A DNA stretch of 11,478 nucleotides from positions 1 to 11,478 of the forward strand of contig DAOVDC010000011.1 in NCBI GenBank assembly GCA_030669695.1. Direction: 5' to 3'. Numbering within the stretch: the first letter of the stretch is position 1; each line of letters starts with the position of its first letter. Below are positions 1 to 5,939 of the stretch, piece by piece. Under the pieces are notes generated by a model that made no database searches, was not told the origin of the DNA, and saw nothing but the letters and a program-made list of their open reading frames with translations. The DNA is from Candidatus Bathyarchaeota archaeon (GTDB lineage Archaea; Thermoproteota; Bathyarchaeia; Bathyarchaeales; Bathyarchaeaceae). A program made the position numbers and the translations under genes.

Positions 1-2
1 AC

Positions 3-80
3 CGAAGAATGAAGGGAGAAATGGCTAAAAGTGAAAAGCGTGGAAAACGTTTCTTTCACAGAATAAGTTATAACTTATGA
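3..80 (+). CDS. possible C-terminal end of an upstream gene (partial)
   Basis: One + frame is open from the left window edge to a TGA at 78-80, while the other two + frames close within the first 30 bases. It would encode about 25 residues, rich in Lys and Arg, ending in RISYNL. Internal ATGs at 9 and 21 could also make it a 19-23 residue small ORF, but the purine-rich GGGAG at 14-18 lies too close to the ATG at 21 to be a good ribosome site. The last codons overlap the palindromic TATA-like element of the next gene. It may be the tail of a real upstream gene or chance, and no family can be assigned. Confidence 0.25.
   Translation, partial: RRMKGEMAKSEKRGKRFFHRISYNL
65..76 (+). promoter_or_regulatory. 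TATA box within a 12-base perfect palindrome, upstream of the PUA-NAC genes
   Basis: AAGTTATAACTT is a perfect 12-base palindrome with an archaeal TATA-like core. It lies about 55 bases upstream of the ATG at 129, so transcription would begin near 95-100 and leave a leader of about 30 bases. The role is inferred from sequence and spacing only. Confidence 0.4.
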
Positions 81-128
81 TTCTCTCACAACTATTCTTC
101 ATACTTGTCGAACTGTAACGGTGAAAAC

Positions 129-608
129 ATGCGAGATAAATTTGATGCTCTTCAAAAGATTAGGAGCATAGCGGATTATCAGTTTGGGAAGAGTGTTGGA
201 GGAAACCTTTTTCCAGACAATGTAAAGATCATCTATTCCAAGAGGACAGGAAGAATACGCTATGTGTATTTGAGAAAGAAGCGGTTAGCCACTTTGCGAC
301 CCACCAATGGCCTTTTTTCTATAGCTATTGCAGGGGCCAGAAGGATAATGGATCGTATGGATTCCCCGCGGTTGTGGGTTCGAGTTCAAGAAGAAGCCGT
401 TCCGTTCGTTGCTAAAGGCAGGAGTGTCTTTGCCAAACATGTGGTTGACGCTGATGATGAGATTCGTCCTCAAGAGGAAGTTATTGTTATAAATGGTAAG
501 GATGAAGTGTTAGCGGTTGGGAGAGCTTTGCTCACTGGAGAGGAGATGAAAGCGTTTAAGCGAGGCGTGGCCGTGCGTGTGCGAAGGGGTGTGAAGGAAG
601 AAAGTTAA
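129..608 (+). CDS. PUA-domain RNA-binding protein next to NAC
   Basis: The protein has 159 residues counted from the ATG at 129. The C-terminal half (about residues 82-155) reads as a PUA domain: after the RLWVRV strand come the GRSVFAKHV segment, a DADDEIRPQEEVIVIN stretch and the AVGRALLTGEEM segment typical of archaeal PUA proteins. The N-terminal 80 residues form a basic pre-PUA domain. PUA domains bind structured RNA (tRNA or rRNA). Small proteins of this architecture (COG1370-like) commonly sit beside the archaeal NAC gene, as here with 41 bases between the two, which suggests a ribosome- or translation-linked role. A TTG at 105 would add eight residues. I prefer ATG 129, with a short GGTGA four bases upstream. 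The exact RNA target cannot be told from the sequence. Confidence 0.85.
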   Translation: MRDKFDALQKIRSIADYQFGKSVGGNLFPDNVKIIYSKRTGRIRYVYLRKKRLATLRPTNGLFSIAIAGARRIMDRMDSPRLWVRVQEEAVPFVAKGRSVFAKHVVDADDEIRPQEEVIVINGKDEVLAVGRALLTGEEMKAFKRGVAVRVRRGVKEES

Positions 609-637
609 TGAAGGTTATGTTCGAATAATGCTAAGTT

Positions 638-643
638 GGAGGA
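638..643 (+). promoter_or_regulatory. Shine-Dalgarno site GGAGGA for the NAC gene
   Basis: GGAGGA ends six bases before the TTG at 650 and fixes that codon as the start of the NAC protein. No ATG or GTG in this frame lies between it and the start. Confidence 0.7.
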
Positions 644-649
644 TTTGCG

Positions 650-1018
650 TTGCGTAGGAAGAGAGTGAGTCCGAGAGAGGCGAAGCGGATGATGCAGCGT
701 ATGGGACTAAGTATGGGGGAGATGCCAGACGTTCAGGAGGTTATCCTACGAACAAGTACAAAGGAAATAGTAGTGGAAAATCCAGAAGTTGCTCTGCTTG
801 AAATGCATGGGCAGAAAATCTTTCAGGTTACTGGAGGAAAAATTACTGAAAAAGAGATTGAGGTCGAGAAGGTAAAGAAGAAAGTGGTTGTCCCAGAGGA
901 GGATGTTAGACTTGTTGCGGATCAAACGGGCAAAAGCATGGAGGAGGCAAAGAGAGTGCTTGAAGAGACCGAGGGCGATCTTGCAAGAGCTATTCTTCTG
1001 CTCCAGACAAAGGGATAA
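650..1018 (+). CDS. nac: nascent polypeptide-associated complex protein (archaeal NAC)
   Basis: This 122-residue protein starts at TTG with a strong ribosome site. Residues about 15-70 form the NAC domain (VQEVILRTSTKEIVVENP, then a short VTGG turn), which dimerises. Residues about 78-120 form a UBA-like three-helix domain ending in EGDLARAILLLQ. The length matches archaeal NAC, a homodimer that binds ribosomes near the exit tunnel and shields emerging chains in the cytoplasm. It follows the PUA-domain gene closely and is probably co-transcribed with it. An A-rich stretch after the stop is the only downstream feature. The identification is secure. Confidence 0.97.
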   Translation: MRRKRVSPREAKRMMQRMGLSMGEMPDVQEVILRTSTKEIVVENPEVALLEMHGQKIFQVTGGKITEKEIEVEKVKKKVVVPEEDVRLVADQTGKSMEEAKRVLEETEGDLARAILLLQTKG

Positions 1019-1053
1019 AAAAATAACAACTCTTCTTATGCGTTGAATGCGTT

Positions 1054-1683
1054 ATGCATGAAATGAATTCGGGTTCCAAAATCATAGACATAACTGAAAA
1101 CCGCGAGTATGAGAGGTACCTCTACAAGTGTCTTGCACCAATGCCTTTCCGAAAATACAGGAAGAGACGTGAATACTTAGAGGCTGCTATCTCTAAGGGT
1201 TTTCACAAAAAACTTTTGATTTTCCAAGTGCAAGTTGTTGGTCAAATCGAATATGCACCAGCAGAAGCGTGCGGTTACCCTATCACTGGCAATGGCATCA
1301 TTGTGATGAACTGTATTTGGGTGTTGAGAAAAGCGAAAGGACGCAACCTTGGAAAGCAACTATTAACCGATTTAAAGAAAAGCGAAAAGAAGGCGGTTGG
1401 CTTCGCCACAATAGGTTTAGAAAACCATTGGAGCCCATGGTTCAAAAAATGGCAGATGGAAAAACTTGGCTTCAAATCACTCGACTCAGTGAAAGTGATG
1501 CATAAAACAAAACACAAGGGAGAACGCTTCAGAATACACCTTATGTGGTTACCGACAACCAAAAACGCAAACCCGCCTACGTGGGACAAGTCAAAACTCC
1601 TAGAAGGCGAAGACTTCTGCCTCGCTCACCCACTCTACCACCCAGAAAAACCAAAACTAAAAGAAATACTTGAAAAATGCTAA
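1054..1683 (+). CDS. GNAT-family N-acetyltransferase (YoaP-like)
   Basis: The 209-residue protein shows the GNAT fold core. The strand-rich GQIEYAPAEACGYP segment (about 63-76) leads into a VMNCIWV strand (84-90). Motif A follows, the acetyl-CoA pyrophosphate-binding loop K-G-R-N-L-G at 95-100, then the helix KQLLTDL. The order 'QIEYAPAE ... INCxWV ... KGxGxGKxLL' recalls the YoaP-type GNAT group, whose substrates are mostly unknown. A C-terminal extension after about residue 165 is rich in Pro, Trp and His (NPPTWDKSKLLEG, HPLYHP) and may be part of that family's C-terminal domain. The start at ATG 1054 lacks a visible ribosome site, and ATG 1063 is an alternative. The 3' half is visibly A/C-rich, unlike the G/T-rich genes to the left. 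The acceptor molecule is unknown. Confidence 0.85.
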   Translation: MHEMNSGSKIIDITENREYERYLYKCLAPMPFRKYRKRREYLEAAISKGFHKKLLIFQVQVVGQIEYAPAEACGYPITGNGIIVMNCIWVLRKAKGRNLGKQLLTDLKKSEKKAVGFATIGLENHWSPWFKKWQMEKLGFKSLDSVKVMHKTKHKGERFRIHLMWLPTTKNANPPTWDKSKLLEGEDFCLAHPLYHPEKPKLKEILEKC

Positions 1684-1741
1684 AATTCCCAAAGGACCAG
1701 ATTATAGTTTCTAGATTCTAAGTTGAAGTTTTTCCCGAACA

Positions 1742-1786
1742 CATTTAAGTGGAGCTCCCCCCATGTAAGCCAAGCAATCTAGAGGT
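1742..1786 (+). promoter_or_regulatory. promoter and ribosome site of the aIF1A gene
   Basis: A TATA-like CATTTAAGT (1742-1750) lies about 45 bases upstream of the start, and GAGGT (1782-1786) lies six bases before the TTG at 1793. Together they support that start and an independent transcription unit. The role is inferred from spacing. Confidence 0.5.
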
Positions 1787-1792
1787 CTCATC

Positions 1793-2098
1793 TTGGGAAA
1801 AAGGAAGGTCAAAAGCGAGGAAGAACTCAAGAAGATGATGTTGCCTGTAGCCAACGATGTTCTAGGCATAGCAGAGAAAATGCTAGGGCATGAAAGGATT
1901 ATGGTGAAATGTCAAGACGGCCATGAACGTCTCTGCAGAATACGTGGAAAGATGAAGAGAAGAGCGTGGATAAGGGTCAGAGACATCGTTCTGGTCTCAC
2001 CTTGGGACTTCCAATCCGACAAGCGAGGCGACATCATATGGCGATACAAAAGAAACCAAGCCGAATGGCTAAGAAGGAACGGATACCTTAAGATTTAA
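1793..2098 (+). CDS. eif1A: translation initiation factor aIF1A
   Basis: This 101-residue protein is the archaeal homologue of eIF1A/IF1, an OB-fold (S1-like) factor that binds the A site of the small ribosomal subunit and promotes scanning and initiator tRNA placement. Diagnostic segments are GIAEKMLGHERIMVKCQDG (about 24-42), the strand CRIRGKMKRRAWIRVRD (47-63), VLVSPWDFQ (66-74), and the C-terminal helix region DIIWRYKRNQAEWLRRNGYL. Length and order fit the family. The TTG start follows GAGGT at proper spacing. The gene appears to be monocistronic, with a T-run about 40 bases after the stop. The identification is secure. Confidence 0.97.
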   Translation: MGKRKVKSEEELKKMMLPVANDVLGIAEKMLGHERIMVKCQDGHERLCRIRGKMKRRAWIRVRDIVLVSPWDFQSDKRGDIIWRYKRNQAEWLRRNGYLKI

Positions 2099-2138
2099 CC
2101 TACTAATGCGTGCTCGCAATCTATCTGGAATGTTAATC

Positions 2139-2143
2139 TTTTT
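2139..2143 (+). terminator. T-run after aIF1A
   Basis: TTTTT within AATCTTTTTACA lies about 40 bases downstream of the aIF1A stop. Archaeal RNA polymerase can terminate at T-runs without a hairpin. I see no gene or convincing structured RNA in the remainder of the 2099-2314 gap. Confidence 0.3.
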
Positions 2144-2272
2144 ACAGAATGCGTGGGCATCAAGGACGACCAAGAATGAGTGGAAATTCCTTTATCTACG
2201 TGGCATGCACACGCGAGTTCTAAATTCTTCTCAGCTCAGAAAGTTAGAGTCAGAAACCAGAGCGTGCTGAAG

Positions 2273-2280
2273 ATTTATTA
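2273..2280 (+). promoter_or_regulatory. TATA-like box of the MGMT-like gene
   Basis: ATTTATTA lies about 40 bases upstream of the ATG at 2315, in a locally A/T-rich stretch. A start near 2300-2305 would give a leader of 10-15 bases. A weak AGGGAA stands just before the start codon. Confidence 0.4.
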
Positions 2281-2314
2281 AGAAAATTAAAAACTAATTT
2301 CACAGGGAAACATT

Positions 2315-2785
2315 ATGCCCAAAAGGAAGAGCTGGTCTGAAAAACTGAAAGACAACAAGGGTCTGCCAAAAGTAGAAAAAATTACCGACAAAATGAGCAA
2401 AAGATGGGGCACAGGCACCGTAGTTATCCCAGCGCCAATGGAAGTCAATGAAATGATGAGAAAGGTGCCTGAAGGAAAAGTCATTACCATCGGTGAAATT
2501 CGTGCCGCTCTTGCCAAAAAACATGGAGCAACTATTGGTTGCCCTCTAACCACAGGCATTTTCGCTTGGGTTGCAGCCAACGCCGCTGAAGAAGAAAGAC
2601 AAAGAGGTGAAAAAGATATTACTCCCTACTGGCGCACCTTAAAAACTGGAGGAGTGATAAACCCAAAATATCCTGGCGGAGTTGAAGCCCAAAAGAAACT
2701 TCTGGAAAAAGAAGAGCATAAAATAATTCAAAAAGGCAAAAAATACGTTGTTGCCGACTACGAAAAATCATTGGCAAAATTATAA
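2315..2785 (+). CDS. MGMT-family (alkyltransferase-like) protein without the catalytic cysteine
   Basis: The protein has 156 residues. Residues 48-125 follow the C-terminal, DNA-binding domain of O6-alkylguanine-DNA alkyltransferase: KVPEGKVITIGEIRAALAKK (50-69) matches the helix-turn-helix entry 'VPxGxVxTYGxIA', and PGGVEAQKKLLEKE (120-133) matches the 'YSGGxxxKxxLLxxEG' end. At the active site the family's Pro-Cys-His-Arg is replaced by Pro104-Tyr105-Trp106-Arg107. It should therefore not transfer alkyl groups to itself. It could instead bind modified DNA, as alkyltransferase-like (ATL) proteins do with their Pro-Trp-His-Arg. Cys76 (IGCPLTTG) lies elsewhere in the fold and is not the canonical nucleophile. 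A basic N-terminal 40 residues precedes the domain. The next gene starts 19 bases downstream. Confidence 0.85.
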   Translation: MPKRKSWSEKLKDNKGLPKVEKITDKMSKRWGTGTVVIPAPMEVNEMMRKVPEGKVITIGEIRAALAKKHGATIGCPLTTGIFAWVAANAAEEERQRGEKDITPYWRTLKTGGVINPKYPGGVEAQKKLLEKEEHKIIQKGKKYVVADYEKSLAKL

Positions 2786-2804
2786 AACAGAAGTGTAACT
2801 TTCA

Positions 2805-3635
2805 TTGCGTTTCAAAATAAAGAATAAACTGAAAAAGACAGACTACAAGAGACTCGTAGAATTTCTCAAAGACAACCCAAATGTTTCAATTGAACTTTTT
2901 CCTAGTATGGATTTGGAGTTTTTATCAGCCAGTCCTGTAATGGTTGCTGTTGAAAGTTTCGGCTACAAGATAAACACAGAAATATCGTTTGAACAGCCGA
3001 TAGGCTTTGAAGTTCATGAGGATTTAAAGGTCGATGACGAGATGAGTAGCGGTTTAACAGCAAATCGTAGAAACTTCAAATTATCGAAGATAGTTACAGA
3101 ACCAACCAACCTCAAAAAGAATCTTAACATAACCCTGAAGACCACAGAACGAATTATCAATCACATCTGCAATAGACTTGGTGTACTGGTTGAACAAACT
3201 TTCATGCTTAACTCTGAACAGTTAGATAGACAATTGGACATCGTGCTTAAAAGTGGAGAATTAGAAAAAAGAGGGGAAACCCCGAGACCTTTTGGCACAA
3301 TTCATGCAAATGGTTCAAAAGATGCTAAAGAACGCGCTGGCGACTTGATTCCGTTATACAAAGAACACGACAAGACATATCTATATGATGCCAAACGAGT
3401 GTATTTTCTTCTTCCCCACGATTTCGTGACTAAATTGCTTTGCTGTGATAATGCTACGATGATAAGGGAAGAGGAATTCGACAAAAGAAGTAAAGGAGTT
3501 CTGAGAGATTTAGTGTACAAGAAATATTTGAAGAAACATGAGACACTAGATGGAATCATATGTTACTATGGTCTTAACGAAAAGACTCAACGATATCTAA
3601 AGAAACATCTTGAACACAAAACTCCTCGTCACTAG
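2805..3635 (+). CDS. uncharacterised 276-residue protein
   Basis: I do not recognise a family. The protein is soluble-looking, with no membrane segment or signal peptide. An N-terminal Lys-rich segment (1-30) is followed by a hydrophobic, strand-rich part (30-70), a charged middle with a possible helical DNA-binding-like region (about 110-160), and a strongly basic C-terminus (from about 225; YKKYLKKHE, QRYLKKHLEHK). Two adjacent cysteines (213-214) are the only paired ones. The start is a TTG at 2805 without a clear ribosome site. An ATTATAAAA stretch at 2778-2786, overlapping the end of the preceding gene, could act as a TATA box and give an almost leaderless mRNA. Co-transcription with the MGMT-like gene (19-base gap) is the alternative. 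The coding call rests on length and normal composition. Confidence 0.72.
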   Translation: MRFKIKNKLKKTDYKRLVEFLKDNPNVSIELFPSMDLEFLSASPVMVAVESFGYKINTEISFEQPIGFEVHEDLKVDDEMSSGLTANRRNFKLSKIVTEPTNLKKNLNITLKTTERIINHICNRLGVLVEQTFMLNSEQLDRQLDIVLKSGELEKRGETPRPFGTIHANGSKDAKERAGDLIPLYKEHDKTYLYDAKRVYFLLPHDFVTKLLCCDNATMIREEEFDKRSKGVLRDLVYKKYLKKHETLDGIICYYGLNEKTQRYLKKHLEHKTPRH

Positions 3636-3671
3636 ATAGATTGTTTCTGAGTTTCTATTTCTAAATTAGTT

Positions 3672-3724
3672 AAAAAAGTTATAAGCTTCTAAACTCTATG
3701 CGCACGCACAAACGTCTCAGAAGC
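3672..3724 (-). terminator. hairpin plus T-run after the zinc-ribbon gene
   Basis: Just downstream of the minus-strand stop at 3731, AGAAGC/GCTTCT (3719-3724 and 3685-3690) can pair around a 28-base loop, and six T's on the minus strand (3677-3672) follow. The same gap also serves the convergent + gene, whose end is followed by T-rich sequence around 3643-3668. Confidence 0.4.
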
Positions 3725-3730
3725 CTCTTG

Positions 3731-3967
3731 TTAACGCTTCATACGATTAATTATTTCTCTGCATTTATCCGCGTACTCGCACCATTCTAGGCACGACTGC
3801 TCCTTTTCAGGTCTACCCAATTCTTTGTTGCATGTGTCGCATATCCCTACGTCTTCGTCACTCCAAATCTCCACCGTTCCACCGCAGTTAGGGCATTCAA
3901 AATATTCAGGGGCAGGTCTGACAAATTTCCTTATGCCTGGACAAGTTCTGAAGTTTTTTCTAACCAA
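3731..3967 (-). CDS. small zinc-ribbon protein with extra cysteine cluster
   Basis: The protein has 78 residues and eight cysteines. C25-x2-C28 (CPNC) and C43-x2-C46 (CDTC) form a classical zinc ribbon. The other four, C9 (RTCPGIRKFVRP) and C59-x3-C63-x5-C69 (SCLEWCEYADKC), could form a second metal site. Proteins with this 'TCPGIRKFVRPxPEYF ... CPNCGG ... CLxWCEYAxKC' layout occur in archaea as small conserved proteins, in some genomes labelled as phosphohydrolase-associated, but I know of no firm function. The start is a TTG at 3967. A TAG six codons upstream in frame and the lack of an ATG leave little choice. A TATA-like element stands about 45 bases upstream. Confidence 0.8.
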   Translation of the reverse strand: MVRKNFRTCPGIRKFVRPAPEYFECPNCGGTVEIWSDEDVGICDTCNKELGRPEKEQSCLEWCEYADKCREIINRMKR

Positions 3968-4008
3968 GATTTCTTCGCCGCTCTAATGGTAATACGGGGG
4001 GCGCAACC

Positions 4009-4018
4009 ATATTTATCT
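4009..4018 (-). promoter_or_regulatory. TATA box of the zinc-ribbon gene
   Basis: Read on the minus strand, AGATAAATAT lies about 45 bases before the TTG at 3967, which predicts transcription starting near 3985 with a leader of about 20 bases. Between it and the tRNA-like fragment, 4045-4077 contains short inverted repeats (TGTCT/AGACA, TGTT/AACA) of unknown meaning. Confidence 0.45.
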
Positions 4019-4096
4019 AATTTCTGTTTAGTAAGGATTTTTCTTGTGATTTGTCTATTTGTTTGAACAGACATGTCGCGCGCGCAAATCTTGTGC

Positions 4097-4165
4097 AAAA
4101 ATGGGGCGGCGGGTGGGTTTTGAACTCACGAGCCCTTACAAGACCGCCCCGACTCTACACAAAAA
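4097..4165 (-). pseudogene. tRNA-like fragment, tRNA-Thr(UGU)-like 3' part
   Basis: Read on the minus strand, this stretch shows in order GTAGAG (the end of a D-arm), CTTGTAA (the anticodon loop of tRNA-Thr UGU), a GTGAG-TTCAAAA-CCCAC T-arm with one A-C mismatch, then CCGCCGC, C and CCA, followed directly by five T's. Against it being a working tRNA, only six bases separate CTTGTAA from the T-arm where nine or ten are needed. The bases around CTTGTAA do not form an anticodon stem. No 5' acceptor strand precedes the D-arm-like part. GGGGCGG (4150-4144) pairs perfectly with CCGCCCC (4109-4103), so the piece can fold into a different closed stem. It may be a decayed tRNA, an old recombination or integration scar, or an unrelated structured RNA. 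Confidence 0.35.
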
Positions 4166-4309
4166 CTAACAACATTTCTTTCCGACATACACCTTGACGC
4201 AATCTATCAACATCCAAACGAACCTTAATCATGTGTTACGCCGCTCGAAAACACAATTTCCAACAGCATCCAAGGCAAACCCAAAAAACAACTCGGACAT
4301 AAGCCATGG

Positions 4310-4326
4310 CCCCCTAGGGTAGGGGG
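4310..4326 (-). repeat. GC-rich perfect hairpin downstream of pyrI
   Basis: CCCCCTA-GGG-TAGGGGG is a seven-base perfect inverted repeat with a three-base loop. On the minus strand it lies about 60 bases after the pyrI stop and could end or stabilise that transcript, though no T-run follows directly. On the + strand it is followed by TCTATAAGAGAG, which resembles a TATA box but has no gene behind it. The rest of the 4166-4385 gap is A/C-rich and I see no gene in it. Confidence 0.5.
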
Positions 4327-4385
4327 GTCTATAAGAGAGAGACATACCCAGACAACGTAACAAACACATGCGCACACATACAATC

Positions 4386-4850
4386 CTAAAACTGTTTAAG
4401 AATATCTACCTTCTCCATAACACAACCGCAATAATGACATCTCAAACGCAAAGGCTCTCCACAATCCACATAAAACTTCGCTTCTACAGGCTCATCACTA
4501 TTGGAAATACAAGAAGGATTCGCACACCGCACAATCCCACGAATAACAGAAGGCAACTTAACAAGCTGCTTCTCCACAACCTTATAATCCCGAATAATAT
4601 TAATCGAAGCATGCGGAGCCAACAACGCGATCTTATCAACCTCTTTAGAATTCAACTCCCTGCCCTCAACCTTAACTATATCCTTCACACCAAGATTCTT
4701 ACTCGGAACATTCATCGCCACCGTAACAACACCCTTCGAACGACCAGTAATCCCCAAAATTCTAATAACATCCAACGCATGACCACTCGTAATATGATCA
4801 ATCACCGTACCATCCTTAATCTTCGACACCCACAAAGTCTTTCTAGCCAT
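4386..4850 (-). CDS. pyrI: aspartate carbamoyltransferase regulatory subunit
   Basis: The protein has 154 residues counted from the ATG at 4850. It is the regulatory chain that binds nucleotide effectors and holds PyrB trimers together in the dodecameric enzyme of pyrimidine synthesis. The N-terminal allosteric domain shows VSKIKDGTVIDHITSGHALDV (about 8-28) and KNLGVKDIVKVEGREL (51-66). The C-terminal zinc domain has C109-x4-C114-x23-C138-x2-C141, the same spacing as the E. coli protein. GTGs at 4862 and 4859 are alternative starts. The ATG is favoured because a GGTGG lies just before it and numbering then matches the family. The gene is divergent from pyrB, which is unusual. Its sense strand is G/T-rich at third positions, opposite to pyrB. 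Confidence 0.95.
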   Translation of the reverse strand: MARKTLWVSKIKDGTVIDHITSGHALDVIRILGITGRSKGVVTVAMNVPSKNLGVKDIVKVEGRELNSKEVDKIALLAPHASINIIRDYKVVEKQLVKLPSVIRGIVRCANPSCISNSDEPVEAKFYVDCGEPLRLRCHYCGCVMEKVDILKQF

Positions 4851-4869
4851 ATCAACCACCACACTGAAA

Positions 4870-5857
<988 letters not shown>

Positions 5858-5913
5858 TTTAGCAAATCGTTTCTAAACGTCTTCCAAAGAAACTATTAGA
5901 GAAATTTACAGAG

Positions 5914-5932
5914 CGATTTTGTATCGGTTTTT
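5914..5932 (+). terminator. probable pyrB terminator
   Basis: CGAT-TTTGT-ATCG (5914-5926) is a short stem followed by GTTTTT (T-run 5928-5932), about 60 bases after the pyrB stop and just before the end of the convergent nrdD gene. Confidence 0.45.
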
Positions 5933-5939
5933 ATGGCTA

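Noticed and set aside
1275..1589. 104-residue open frame on - opposite the GNAT gene
   Set aside because: It is a Phe/Ser-rich shadow of a gene with clear GNAT motifs.
4237..4245. GCGGCGT on the minus strand as a possible 5' acceptor for the tRNA-like fragment
   Set aside because: It pairs with six of seven bases, but no D-arm follows it and about 90 unexplained bases would have to be introns. It is likely chance.
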